This document shows, piece after piece, positions 43,200 through 56,665 of a stretch of DNA of 64,000 bases. This DNA is from Scylla paramamosain. Lineage: Eukaryota; Arthropoda; Malacostraca; Decapoda; Portunidae. The stretch spans positions 5,824,427 to 5,888,426 of the forward strand of contig NC_087181.1 in NCBI RefSeq assembly GCF_035594125.1, in the 5' to 3' direction. The translations under genes were made by a program, and so were the position numbers. The notes beneath the pieces are model-generated. The model had not been told where the DNA came from, did not search any database, and saw only the letters and a program-made list of their open reading frames with translations. Every line of letters begins with the position of its first letter. Within the stretch, counting starts at the first letter, position 1.

Positions 43200-45021
43200 A
43201 TTACTATTCCTTATCTTCACCTGATTCAAGGGATTTCTTATAAAGAGAAACTAACGGTTCACTAATAGCCTCTTTGCATTCCTTAAGTACTCTGGGATAT
43301 ATTTCATCTGGTCCTGGTGTCTTGAACTTTTTCAGCCTATCAATCTCTTGTTCCACTATCTCCTTAGTTATGGTAATATCTGTCAGCTCAATCTCTTCTG
43401 CTTTAAACATCCGCTCACTATTTGGCATTTCCTGCATGTTTTCCTGGGTGAAGACTTAAAAAAAAAACTCATTCAGAATTTTACTAATCTCCTCCCCAGA
43501 ACCAACCAGGTCTCCATTTGCTGCCTTTAATGGACCAGTTGCTTCCCTATTCTTCCTCCTATATACCTTGGGGTCCATCTTCATCTGGCTGGCTACCTTT
43601 AATTCATAATTGTTTTTAGCTTTCCTTGTTAACATCCTGACTGTTCTAACTAATTCATTATATTGTAGCCTTAAAACCTGTTCCCCTGCCTTTTATCTCT
43701 TATATATACTTATCTTCCATCATATGTAGTGTTTCAACCTACCAGTCATCCATTTAGGATCATTCTTCTATGATCTTATTGCTCAATAAGGGATGTTTTC
43801 TAACTGTCCTGTATGTAATTTATCAACAAAATGTTTATACAACTCATCTACATTTACTTCCCCTAATCTTCCCATCTCAGCCCCATCCATCCTCTTCACT
43901 CCATCTTCTTCTTGCCTTGACGTCACCTCACCCATCTCAGCATGACCTGACTCTCCAACTTACTCACACATATCTCCCCCTCTCTCACTCCTCCAGCCCT
44001 TTCGGACACCTCCTCTCCTCCTGCTCTTTACCCTCACACATCACCTCACCTCCCTCATCCTGCCTTATCTTTCTTAACTCCATCCTGAACCTTACCTCCA
44101 CCCTGCATCCATTGCCAGTCAACTCCTTGGAGGTACCTTTTAAATACCTCAAAATCTGCTCCTAAAGTCAGGTATTTTATGAGTGTTTTTGTTTCTAAAA
44201 GTTTCCTCCTATTTTAATTTGTACCTTATTTCACAATGGTCACTGTTACCTAACTGTCTCCAACCTCTACCTGCATGACTGCTTCTTACCTGTTAGTTAG
44301 AATTAAATCTAGAATATTATTCCCCCTTGTGGGTTCTAAGATTACCTGCTTTAAAAAAATTACCTTAAGAAATTCTTCTGCTTCACTGTTACCTACCATC
44401 AGGCTCTAGTTGATATTCCTTAAATTAAAATCTCCTACCACACATACCTGACTGTACCTGCCTGCTCTATTTAATTCCTGCCATAGTGAAGTGTTAATTT
44501 CCTTTGTACTGTGCAGTGGCCTGTACACTAATCCCAGTACTAGTACTACTGACTGTGATCCTTCCATGATATCTACCCATATCGACTCTGTCTTGCTATC
44601 TGTTTTAATTCTACTGTTAATACAACATTGTAATGTGTCCCTAACTTGCATTGCAATGCCTTCTCCTCTCCTGTTATCTGTCTTTATAGAGTGGTGTATA
44701 ACCATCAATCTTAACCTCTGGATTAAATACTTTTCCTGATATATCTAACCAAGTTTCTGTTAAAGCAATGATATCAATGTTCTCTACACACGCCATTCCT
44801 CTAAGCAAGCCCATTTTATTCAAAATACTTCTACAATTTGTGCAATAAACACTTAAGCTATTCCTAACCTTCTCTGAGCTAGTTACCTTTCTAGATTTAA
44901 CTAATTTTTCCTTTATTTCATCCTCACAACCCCTTCCATCCTCCTGACCAATGAAAAAGAGTGCTGGAGTGCAGTCACCTTCCATTTGAATGCTCTGGCC
45001 AAAATCCAAACACCCTGGCAT
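43200..45021 (-). pseudogene. CR1-like LINE (family E) ORF2: endonuclease and start of RT
   Basis: Reading leftward: the endonuclease begins near 44870 (VYCTNCRSILNKMGLLRGM, NIDIIALTETWLD), continues at 44406-44708 (GIAMQVRDTLQCCINSRIK, VLVLGLVYRPLHSTKE, CVVGDFNLRNIN) and decays through 43450-44400. RT entry is at 43204-43437: EIELTDITITKEIVEQEI, DRLKKFKTPGPDEIYPRVLK. It stops shortly after ESGEDKE, so the RT palm is absent. Conserved endonuclease ETW and GDFN motifs are intact. The acidic stretch between endonuclease and RT (opposite an open plus-strand frame at 43770-44165) is typical of CR1-type linkers. Confidence 0.8.
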
Positions 45022-45881
45022 AATAAATGCACTCCATCCCTGGCATATAAAGTGTTCCTACCATAGAAGAGGTCCCAGTTGTTGATGAACGTCCATTCAT
45101 TATTCTTACAATGATTTGCGAGCCTGCAATTCACTATAGTAGTATTGTACAGCCACTCATTTCCAACTTCCCTCCTCGGCAAGACATCACATACCATATG
45201 GATCTTTCCCTTGTCCCTAATCTTATCCAAAGCCTGCCTAAACCTCCTGAACAGCTCCACACTCTGACCTCACCAAGGTCATTCCCTCCTGCGCTGAGAA
45301 AACAATGGGGCTTGGTACCATCATTTTCCATGCACATACATGTCTCTGCTATCTTCCCTATCCCAGCCCCTGGCAAACACACCCTTGACCTACACTTCCT
45401 ATCTTTGGCACAAAACACACTATCTACATAAGTGCCTAACCTGACTATCACTAAGCACAAGCACTCTACCTTGGGGCAGGGTAACTGCATCTGCCCTCTC
45501 CTTCTCTTTGTCTCCTCCCACCATGTCCACCTCCTCCTCTGTCACACCCTTGAACAGACTGAAGGGATTCCTCATCTCCATGTGGCACATCTCCAGGCGA
45601 GGCACCTTGAGTACCTTCAACCGCTTAGCATCCCTTCATACAACTAACTGCTCCTGCATTGCCTTACTAGGTAAGGTGATGGCAGGGCACGATCCTCCCT
45701 CAGGTGCTGAGATCCTCTCACAGAACTCAGCCTGCAGGTCTGAGATCTTCTTATGAAACTCAGCCTGCACATCCGAGATCCTTTGATGGAACTCAGCCTC
45801 CAGCTCTGAGACCTTTGCAACAAAGGCCTTGAGAATAGGAGAACTAATACAACTAGATGACTCAGCAACACAAGGTTCCAT
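44913..45881 (-). pseudogene. CR1-like LINE (family E) ORF1 with SGNH/GDSL esterase domain
   Basis: The ORF starts MEPCVAESSSCISS at 45881. A coiled-coil stretch of near-identical 11-residue repeats follows (EAEFHQRISDVQ, AEFHKKISDLQ, AEFCERIS). After a frame change comes RVLVLSDSQVRHLCR (block I, GDSQ in the family; Gly is Ser here), then AGIGKIA and CFLSAGGNDLGEVRVW (GGND, block III), then WDLFYGRNTLYARDGVHLLC (block V, Asp and His of the catalytic triad). CR1-clade ORF1 proteins of several animals carry such an esterase, thought to help RNP or membrane interactions. The pieces lie in at least three frames (45636-45881, 45420-45620, 45134-45490, 44913-45260), and the nucleophile-region Gly is changed, so this copy is inactive. 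Confidence 0.8.
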
Positions 45882-45971
45882 GTCTACACTAGCCAGTTAT
45901 AGTGCCAGGTTACTGCTCGCTAAACATGTCCATTTGCTAGGAACTCTGACCTGAGACTCATAGCAGAATGG
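45882..45971 (-). other. Probable 5' leader of the CR1-like family E copy
   Basis: Non-coding sequence between ORF1 and the LINE A fragment on its right; the 5' end of the element is taken as about 45970. Confidence 0.45.
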
Positions 45972-46775
45972 AAACTTGAGATGAAGTTGCAGAGAGAAGG
46001 ATAGAAGCTATAGGAGGATAGCTTGGAAATCAAAGTTTTGTGCCAGACTCTATCAAAAAGTTTTGGTATGTCCAACACAGCAACAAAAGTTTCACCAAAA
46101 TCCTTAAAAAAAGGTTGACTAAGACTCAGTAAGGATCACCAGTAGAGCAGCCTTGACAGAACTCATACTGGCAATCAGATAGAAGGTTGTGAAGTGATAG
46201 ATGTTTAAGAATCTTCCTGTTGAGGATAGATTAAAAAACTTTAGAAAGGCAGGAAATTAAAGCAATAGGATGGTAGTTTGAGGGATTAAAACAGTCATCC
46301 TTTTTATGAACAGGCTGAATGTAGGCAAACTTCCAGCTAGAAAGAAAGGTAGATGTTGAGAGACAGTTGGAAGAGTTTGACTAGACAAGGTGCAAGCATG
46401 GAGGCACAATTTCGGAGAACAATAGGAGGGTCCCTGTCAGGTCTATAAGCCTTCCGAGAGTTTAGGCTATTGAGGGTATGGAAAACTTCATTGTAAAGGA
46501 TCTTAATGGGTAGCATGAAGTAGTCGGAAGATGGAGGAGAGGGAGAAACAAGCCAGAAATCATCCAAGGTAGAATTTTTAGCAAAGGTTTGAGCAAAGAG
46601 TTCAGCTTTAGAAATAGATGAGACAGCAGTAGTGCCATCATGTTGAAATAAAAGAAGGAAAGATGAAGAGGCAAAGTTATTTGAGATGTTTTTGGCTAGG
46701 TGCCAAAAATCATGAAAGGAGTCAGATCTTGAAAGATTTTGACACTTTATAAATGAAGGAGCTTTTGGCTATTCT
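45972..46775 (-). mobile_element. LINE A copy A7: linker and RT entry only
   Basis: It begins in mid-RT (CNFISSF region) at 45972, next to the CR1-like 5' end, and runs right to the linker at about 46775. Readable blocks are SRKAYRPDRDPPIVLRNCAS, CLVKLFQLSLN and, on the neighbouring frame, the SKAELFAQTF region. Both ends lack LINE termini, so it is a remnant cut by later events. Confidence 0.78.
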
Positions 46776-47052
46776 TTAAAATTCACCTCTAATTTTTCAA
46801 TTCTTTACCTTCATTGTACATTATTGTTGACATGCCTATAGGACAGTTTTGGTTGGTCTTTGCATTTATCTGTTAATATGTTTTTTGTATTTTCTTTGCT
46901 CTTCTCTTTGTATTGTTTTGGTTAGTCTTTACATTTATCTGTTATATGTTTTTTGTATTTTCTTTGCCCTTCTCTTTGTATTGTAACATATTTATTATTC
47001 TTATGTATTCTGCCCACTAATCTTGTCTTCTTCCTCTCTTCAATTTTTCCTT
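46776..47052. repeat. Unique sequence with a tandem duplication of ~68 bp (46847-46982)
   Basis: Two copies starting TTTTGGTTGGTCTTTGCAT and TTTTGGTTAGTCTTTACAT share about 90 per cent of positions and end CTCTTTGTATTG. No coding signal. Confidence 0.8.
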
Positions 47053-48544
47053 GCCGAGTCAAACTCTTTCAGCTCTGTCTGTCATCATCTACCTTTCCTT
47101 CTTACTGGAAGTTTGCCTACATTCAGCCTGTTCCTAAAAAGGGTGACCGTTCTAATCCTTCAAACTACCGTCCTATTGCTTTAATTTCCTACCTATCTAA
47201 AGTTTTTTAATCTATCCTCAACAGGAAGATTCTTAAACATCTATCACTTCACAACCTTCTATCTAATCGCCAGTATGGGTTCCGTCAAGGCTGCTCTACT
47301 GGTGATCTTCTGGCTTTCCTTACTGAGTCTTGGTCATCCTCTTTTAGAGATTTTGGTGAAACTTTTGCTGTTGCCTTGGACATATCAAAAGCTTTTGATA
47401 GAGTCTGGCACAAAGCTTTGATTTCCAAACTACCCTCCTACAGTTTATATCTTTCTCTCTGTAACTTCATCTCAAGTTTCCTTTTTGACCGTTCTATTGC
47501 TGCTGTGGTAGATGGTCACTGTTCTTCTCCTAAATCTATTAACAGTGGTGTTCCTCAGGGTTCTGTCCTGTCACCCACTCTCTTATTGTTCATTAATGAT
47601 CTAAACCAAACTTCTTGTCCTATCCACTCCTACGCTGATGATACCACCCTGCACTTTTCCTCGTCTTTTCATAGACGTCCAACCCTTCAGGAGGTAAACA
47701 AATCATGCAGGGAAGCCACAGAACGCTTGACTTCTGATCTTTCTAAAATTTCTGTTTGGGGCAGAGCAAACTTGGTATTGTTCAATGCCTCAAAAACTCA
47801 ATTCCTCCATCTATCAACTCAACACAATCTTCCAGACAACTATCTCCTCTTCTTCAATGACACTCAACTGTCCCCCTCTTCTACACTGAACATCCTCAGT
47901 CTGTCCTTTACTTATAATCTGAACTGGAAAATTCACATCTCATCTCTAGCTAAAACAGCTTCTATGAAGTTAGGCGTTCTGAGACGTCTCCGCCAGTTTT
48001 TCTCACCCCCCCAGCTGCTAACTCTGTACAAGGGCCTTATCCATCCATGTATGGAGTATGCTTCACATGTCTGGGGGGGGTTCCACTCAATCTGCTCTTC
48101 TAGACAGGGTGGAATCAAAAGCTTTTCGTCTCATCGACTCCTCTCCTCTAACTGACTGTCTTTAGCCTCTCTCTCACTGCCGCAATGTTGCATATCTAGC
48201 TGTCTTCTACCGCTATTTTCATGCTAACTGCTCTTCTGATCTTGCTAACTGCATGCCTCCCCTCCTTCCACAGCCTCGCTGCACAAGACTTTCTTCTTTC
48301 TCTCACCCCTATTCTGTCCACCTCTCTAACGCAAGAGAGGTAAACTCTGGAACTCCCTGCCTGCTTCTGTATTTCCACCTTCCTATGACTTGAATTTTTT
48401 CAAGAGGGAGGTTTCAAGACACTTACTCATCAATTTTTGACCACTGCTTTGACCCTTTTATGGGACTGGCATTTCAGTGGGCATATTTTTTTATTGGATT
48501 TTTGTTGCCCTTGGCCAGTGTCCTTCCTACATAAAAAAAAAAAA
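47053..48544 (+). mobile_element. LINE A copy A8: RT entry to 3' end with small deletions
   Basis: It starts at the VKLFQLCLSSSTFP block. 46953-47210 reads FAYIQPVPKKGDRSNPSNYR up to a TAA in SKVF*. The frame 47376-48155 (259 codons) carries DISKAFDRVWHKAL, NSGVPQGSVLSPTLLLF, HSYADDTTLHF and RANLVLFNASKTQF. In-frame losses shorten LFLLFINDLLNQ to LLFINDLNQ, and a deletion of about 36 bases near 48336 removes part of the VNQYSQSFIPFSG segment. Poly(A) is at 48533-48544. It lies tail-away from copy A7, which runs on the other strand. Confidence 0.88.
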
Positions 48545-50341
<1,797 letters not shown>

Positions 50342-50343
50342 CA

Positions 50344-50970
50344 TTTTTTTTTTTTTTTATGTAGGAAGGACACTGGCCAAGGGCAACAAAAATCCAATAA
50401 AAAAAAATGCCCACTGAAATGCCAGTCCCATAAAAGAATCAAAGCAGTGGTCAAAAATTGATGAATAAGTGTCTTGAAACCTCCCTCTTGAAGGAATTCA
50501 AGTCATAGGAAGGTGGAAATACAGAAGCAGGCAGGGAGTTCCAGAGTTTACCAGAGAAAGGGATGAATGATTGAGAGTACTGGTTAACTCCTGCATTAGA
50601 GAGGTGGACAGAATAGGGATGAGAGAAAGAAGAAAGTCTTGTGCAGCAAGGCTGCGGGAGGAGGGGAGGCATGCAGTTAGCAAGATCAGAAGAGCAGTTA
50701 GCATGAAAATAGCGGTAGAAGACAGCTAGAGATGCAACATTGTGGCAGTGAGAGAGAGGCTGAAGACAGTCAATTAGAGGAGAGGAGTTGATGAGACAAA
50801 AAGCCTTTGATTCCACCCTGTCTAGAAGAGCAGTATGAGTGGAACCCCCCGAGACATGTGAAGCATACTCCATATATGGACGGATAAGGCCCTTGTACAG
50901 AGTTAGCAGCTGGAGGGTGAGAAAAACTGGCGGAGACGTCTCAGAACACCTAACTTCATAGAAGGTGTTT
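50344..50970 (-). mobile_element. LINE A 3'-end unit 1 of a tandem triplication
   Basis: Tail T15 at 50344-50358, then the C-terminal domain (140-codon frame at 50451-50873) to the point TAGAAGGTGTTTTA. The next unit's tail begins there. Confidence 0.88.
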
Positions 50971-51604
50971 TATTTTATTTTTTTTTTTTATATAGGATGG
51001 ACACTGGCAAAGGGCAACAAAAATCCAATAAAAAGATATGCCCAATGAAATGCCAGTCCCATAAAAGGGTCAAAGCAGTGGTCAAAAATTGATGAATAAG
51101 TGTCTTGAAACCTCCCTCTTGATGGAATTCAAGTCATAGGAAGGTGGAAATACAGAAGCAGGCAGGGAGTTCCAGAGTTTACCAGAGAAAGGGATGAATG
51201 ATTGAGAATACTGGTTAACTCTTGCATTAGAGAGGTGGACAGAATAGGGGTGAAAGAAAGAAGAAAGTCTTGTGCAGCGAGGCCGCGGAAGGAGGGGAGG
51301 CATGCAGTTAGCAAGATCAGAAGAGCAGTTAGCATGAAAATAGCGGTAAAAGACAGCTAGACATGCAACATTGCGGCAGTTAGAGAGAGGCTGAAGACAG
51401 TCAGTTAGAGGAGAGGAGTCGATGAGACGAAAAGCTTTTGATTCCACCCTGTCTAGAAGAGCAGTATGAGTAGAACCCCCCCCGACATGTGAAGCATACT
51501 CCATACATGGACGGATAAGGCCCTTGTACAGGGTTAGCAGCTGGGGGGTGAGAAAAACTGGCGGAGATGTCTCAGAACACCTAACTTCATAGAAGCTGTT
51601 TTAG
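50971..51604 (-). mobile_element. LINE A 3'-end unit 2 of a tandem triplication
   Basis: Tail at about 50976-50989, C-terminal frame 51082-51504, ending at the same point (AGAAGCTGTTTTAG, 51591-51604). The period to the matching base in the next copy is about 631. Confidence 0.88.
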
Positions 51605-54600
51605 TTTTTTTTTTTTTTTTAATGTAGGAAGGACACTGGCCAAGGGCAGCAAAAATCCAATAAAAAAATATGCCCACTGAAATGCCAGTCCCATAAAAAG
51701 GTCAAAGCAGTGGTCAAAAATTGATGAATATGTGTCTTGAAACCTCCCTCTTGAAGGAATTCAAGTCATAGGAAGGTGGAAATACAGAAGCAGGCAGGGA
51801 GTTCCAGAGTTTACCAGATAAAGGGATGAATGATTGAGAATACTGGTTAACTCTTGCATTAGAGAGGTGGACAGAATAGGGATGAGAGAAAGAAGAAAGT
51901 CTTGTGCAGTGAGGCCACGGAAGGAGGGGAAGCATGCAGTTAGCAGGATCAGAAGAGCAGTTAGCATGAAAATAGTGGTAAAAGACAGCTAGATATGCAA
52001 CATTGCGGCAGTGAGAGAGAGGCTGAAGACAGTCAGTTAGAGGAGAGGAGTCGATAAGATGAAAAGCCTTTGATTCCACCTTGCCTAGAAGAGCAGTATG
52101 AGTGGAACCCCCCAGACATGTGAAGCATACTCCATACATAGACGGATAAGGCCCTTGTACAGAGTTAGCAGCTGGGGTGTGAGAAAAACTGGCGGAGACG
52201 TCTCAGAACGCCTAACTTCATAGAAGCTGTTTTAGCTAGAGATGAGATGTGAAGTTTCCAGTTCAGATTATAAGTAAAGGACAGACCGAGGATGTTCAGT
52301 GTAGAAGAGGGAGACAGTTGAGTGTCATTGAAGAAGAGGGGATAGTTGTCTGGAAGGTTGTGTAAAGTTGATAGATGGAGGAATTGAGTTTTTGAGGCAT
52401 TGAACAATACCAAGTTTGCTCTGCCCCAATCAGAAATTTTAGAAAGATCAGAAGTCAAGCGTTCTGTGGCTTCCCTGCATGATATGTTTACCTCCTGAAG
52501 GGTTGGACGTCTATGAAAAGATGTGGAAAAGTGCAGGGTGGTATCATCAGCATAGGAGTGGATAGGACAAGAAGTTTGGTTTAGAAGATCATTAATGAAT
52601 AATAAGAAGAGAGTGGCTGACAGGACAGAACTCTGAGGAACAGCACTGTTAATAAATTTAGGAGAACAGTGACCGTCTACCACAGCAGCAATAGAACGGT
52701 CAGAAAGGAAACTTGAGATGAAGTTACAGAGAGAAGGATAGAAACCGTAGGAGGGTAGTTTAGAAATCAAAGCTTTGTGCCAGACTCTATCAAAAGCTTT
52801 TGATATGTCCAAGGCAACAGCAAAAGTTTCACTGAAATCTCTGAAAGAGGATGATCAAGACTCAGTAAGGAAAGCCAGATGATCACCAGTAGAGCGGCCT
52901 TGATGGAACCCATACTGGCGATCAGATAGAAGGTTGTGAAGTGATAGATGTTTCAGAATCTTCCTGTTGAGGATAGATTCAAAAACTTTAGATAGGCAGG
53001 AAATTAAAGCAATAGGATGGTAGTTTGAAGGATTAGAACGGTTACCCTTTTTAGGAACAGGTTGTATGTAGGCAAACTTCCAGCAAGAAGGAAAGGTAGA
53101 TGTTGACAGACAGAGCTGAAAGAGTTTCACTAGGCAAGGTGCAAGCATGGAGGTACAGTTTCGGAGAACAATAGGAGGGACCCCATCAGGTCCATAAGTC
53201 TTTTGAGGGTTTAGGCCAGCAAAGGCATGGAAAACATCATTGCGAAGAATTTTAATACGTGGCATGAAGTAGTCAGAAGGTGGAGGAGAGGGAGGAACAA
53301 GCCCAGAATCGTCCAAGATAGAGTTTTTAGCAAAGGTTTGAGCAAAGAGTTCAGCTTTAGAAATAGATGTGATAGCAGTGGTGCCATCTGGTTGAAATAG
53401 AGGAGGGAAAGAAGAAGAAGCAAAGTTATTGGAGATATTTTTGGCTAGATGCCAGAAATCACGAGGGGAGTTAGATCTTGAAAGGTTTTGACATTTTCTG
53501 TTAATGATAGAGTTTTTGGCTAGTTGGAGAACAGACTTGGCATGGTTCGGGGAATAAATATAAAGTGCATGAGATTCTGGTGATGGAAGGCTTAAGTACC
53601 TTTTGTGGGCCACCTCTCTATCATGTATAGCACGAGAACAAGCTGTGTTAAACCAAGGTTTAGAAGGTTTAGGACGAGAAAAAGAGTGAGGAATGTACTA
53701 CTCCATGCCAGACACTATCACCTCTGTTATGCGTTCAGCACACAAAGACGGGTCTCTGACATGGAAGCAGTAGTCATTCCAAGGAAAATCAGCAAAATAC
53801 CTCCTCAGGTCCCCCCAACTAGCAGAGGCAAAATGCCAGAGGCACCTTCGCTTAGGGGGGATCCTGAGGAGGGATTGGAGCAATAGGTCAAGATAAAGAT
53901 ATGAGATTGTGATCGGAGGAGCCCAACGGAGAAGAAAGGGTGACAGCATAAGCAGAAGGATTAGAGGTCAGGAAAAGGTCAAGAATGTTGGGCATATCTC
54001 CAAGACGGTCAGGAATACGAATAGGATGTTGCACCAATTGCTCTAGGTCATGGAGGATAGCAAAGTTGTAGGCTAGTTCACCAGGATGGTCAGTGAAGGG
54101 AGAGGAAAGCCAAAGCTGGTGGTGAACATTGAAGTCTCCAAAAATGGAGATCTCTGTGAAAGGGAAGAGGGTCAGAATGTGCTCCACTTTGGAAGTTAAG
54201 TAGTCAAAGAATTTCTTATAGTCAGAGGAGTTAGGTGAGAGGTATACAGCACAGATAAATTTAGTATGAGAGTGACTCTGTAGTTGTAGTCAGATGGTGG
54301 AAAACTCGGAAGATTCAAGAGCGTGGGCACGAGAGCAGGTTAAGTCATTGCCCACTTAAACGCAGCATCCAGCTTTGGATTGAAAATGAGGATAGAGAAA
54401 GTAGGAGGGAACAGAAAAGGGGCTACTGTCAGTTGCCTCAGACACCTGAGTTTCAGTGAGGAAAAGAAGATGAGGTTTAGAAGAGGAGAGGTGGTGTTCT
54501 ACAGATTGAAAATTAGATCTTAGACCGCAAATGTTGCAGAAGTTAATGAAGAAAAAGTTGAGGGGGGTGTCAAGACACTTAGGGTTGTCGACAGAAAGGC

Positions 54601-54910
54601 AGTCCGACCTGGGGACATTTATGGTCCCCTCCCCAGATGGGGACTCGGAGGCTAGTGTAGGAGTTGCAATGATGATTTTAAAATTTTTTAGTGAAGGGTG
54701 TGTGCGTTATCAGGTGCTTGTAGTTTTGTGTGGAGGAAGAGAGTTGTCTTTAGAGGGCAGGCTGTGACTGCCCCTTTGTGTTGTGATACACAAAGGGAAA
54801 CGTTCAGTGAGGTCACTGCTGGGTTTAATGATAAGTTCACAGCACCCCCTGAACAGTGCTTTAGACCTCACTGGGAGTAATTATCGTTTCAGCAGGTGTC
54901 TACTGCCTCC
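51605..54910 (-). mobile_element. LINE A copy A10, full length (3.3 kb)
   Basis: Tail T16 at 51605-51620. Reading leftward from about 54910: 5' leader, then endonuclease (frames near 54500 and 53888-54187, [34 protein letters not shown]), the linker, RT entry (52855-53613: TYGPDGVPPIVL, VPKKGNRSNPSNYHPIALIS, RQYGFHQGRSTGD), palm (52165-52812: DISKAFDRVWH, HSYADDTTLHF) and C-terminus (51714-52139). The WSSS Trp codon TGG is TGA at 52855-52857, splitting the palm. GVPQGSVLSP reads AVPQSSVLSA, and a frame break lies near 53700. The element resembles Jockey/CR1-group LINEs with one ORF; clade placement by eye is uncertain. Confidence 0.88.
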
Positions 54911-55404
54911 TCCTAGCTACCACAACTTTTCCTTAATGCTATATTTTCCTTTTCTGGGTAAGTGATCATGCCCTCCTGTTCTGATACCATTTTCTCTAAC
55001 ATTAAGTTTCCTGAGCACTGTCATCCTAGGTATGTCAATGTCTTCTGGTATGAAGCCCCAAAACTCTCTCATACCTGGACTTTTATGAACAATGTCCAGC
55101 CAATTTCCCATATTGCCTTTGCCCTTGGCCATTTATTTATGGTCATCAGTTGATCCTCCCCTTGACCAGACACCACTTTGTCTCCTGCTACATATTTACT
55201 TTAAAACATTTTCTTCTGGTTTCTATATGGACTAATCTTTTATTTGGTGTATCCTAAAATGAACTGAGGAAGTATTATTTGTGCTGCATGGATACTGTGA
55301 TGGCTGAGACCATACCAAGACAAAAGGCGTGACTGATATCAGACACACCAACTTCTCAAAAATATCAACAAAGCACCCAAGAGGGGAGATGTTTTCATGT
55401 TGTT
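54911..55404 (-). other. Unclassified sequence with a 71-codon minus-strand frame
   Basis: The frame at 54917-55132 reads MAKGKGNMGNWLDIVHK and FWGFIPEDIDIPRM, with the neighbouring frame giving DKVVSGQGEDQLMTINKWP upstream. It looks like part of a LINE ORF1 or another element, but I do not recognise it. The rest has no coding signal. Confidence 0.35.
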
Positions 55405-55752
55405 TTCATGTCCTCATTGTCCTTAACCCTCAAAAGGCTTATGGACCTGATGGGTTTCCTCCTATTGTTCTCCAAAACTATGCCTCCATTCTTGCACCTT
55501 GCCTAATCAAGCTCTTCCAGCTCTGTCTATCAGCATCTACCTTTCTTTCTTGCTGGAAATTTCTTTACTTTCAGTCTGTTCCTGAAAAGGGTTACTACTC
55601 TAATCCCTTAAACTACTGTCCTATTACTTTGATTTCCTGCCTCTCTAAAGTTTCTGAATCAATCCTCATCAGAAAGATTCTTAAACATCTATCACTTCAC
55701 AACCTTCTATCTGATCACTAGTATGGGTTCCATCAGGGCCAGTCTACTGGAA
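55405..55752 (+). mobile_element. LINE A copy A11: short RT-entry fragment
   Basis: The frame 55329-55721 reads NPQKAYGPDGFPPIVLQNYA, LIKLFQLCLSASTF, SESILIRKILKHLSLHNLLS and stops at a TAG replacing the RQYGF block codon. Homology starts near 55425 and ends at 55752 within GGCCAGTCTACTGG. Both ends are internal to the LINE, so it is a remnant or an insertion by recombination. Confidence 0.8.
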
Positions 55753-55999
55753 AATGAATGATGGGGAAGCCCTCTTGAAGAGGTCTTCCCGGAATATGCA
55801 GCAAAATACTGCTGCTGAAATGCGTAGTGGGGAACGTGTATCCTTGCCTCATGCCACTCCCTCTCTGTTTTGGGTGTGGGCACCCGTGGTGCTGTCAGCA
55901 AAGTTGAGGGTATGATGCATGGTGGAATGTGTGAATCCATGCTCTTACAGATCCTCATAACCACTTTTCTTTCTGTTATTATGTGGGTGCTGGACTATA
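55753..55999. other. No gene recognised; contains a 27-bp imperfect palindrome
   Basis: GGGAAGCCCTCTT and its inverse lie at 55764-55790 with one mismatched pair. The rest is unassigned. Confidence 0.5.
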
Positions 56000-56665
56000 C
56001 ATGTTCTTGAATTACACAAAGAAGAGTCTGTTGATCCTGACATTCCACAGGGAAAACAAAGAAACACTTTGAGTCCCACTTGACTCCACCCACAACTCAT
56101 GTTCCTTGCAAAAGCTGGCCATCGTTATGTTTTCTTTTTCTCCAAATTTTGCCTCATCAGTTTCTACTGTTGTTCCAGCACCACCAAGTTTCCCACAATG
56201 TTTCTTTGTGCAGTAGTTGACTGCCACCTCCCAACAAAATGAAAACCAGTCAGTCACAATCAGGATACTACACCTAACTTTCCTGGCAGTGTCACTGACA
56301 GTGAGATGCCTCTTACACCAAAAAAAATGTCAACAGGATTATTTGTTGGAAGTTGAGACATGAATTGGAAAACCATGTGCTTTTCAGTGCTGACAGGTGA
56401 AATAGACACCGCTGGATTGTCAGTTTCTTGTTTTTCAGCACTTTTCTTTGCTTGTCACAGTGGAAAAGCAGATGTTTATTAAAATTAATGTCACTATCAC
56501 ACTTTGGACACTTACACTTGACAGTACGTGTAATTTGTCCATGGCTGCAGAGAAATTCATTACATGTTTGAATTTCTGCAAAAGTTGAATTAAAATGAGA
56601 TTACAGCTGCAGGACATGTCGACCATGTTTGACAAACACAAGTAATATGGAGTCCTTGCTGACAT
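56000..56665 (-). pseudogene. Merlin (IS1016/ISXO2-like) transposase relic
   Basis: Reading leftward, the N-terminal zinc-binding region appears as VKCPKCDSDINFN and HCDKQRKVLKN (frame overlapping 56435-56665). A decayed middle follows, and then 56012-56257 reads DWFSFCWEVAVNYC, GKLGGAGTTVETDEAKFGEK and HELWVESSGTQS. The VEIDESKFG-type motif, here VETDEAKFG, holds the first catalytic Asp and is the hallmark of ISXO2-like/Merlin DDE transposases; the ELWV block corresponds to the QWVFGG strand. The remaining D and E are beyond the break. Terminal repeats were not found. Confidence 0.72.

Noticed and set aside
43770..44165. 131-codon Pro/Ser/Leu-rich plus-strand frame
   Set aside because: It is antisense to the acidic endonuclease-RT linker of a CR1-like element.
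54917..55132. 71-codon minus-strand frame as a host gene
   Set aside because: No start context, splice signal or recognisable domain; more likely part of an unplaced element, so left unclassified.
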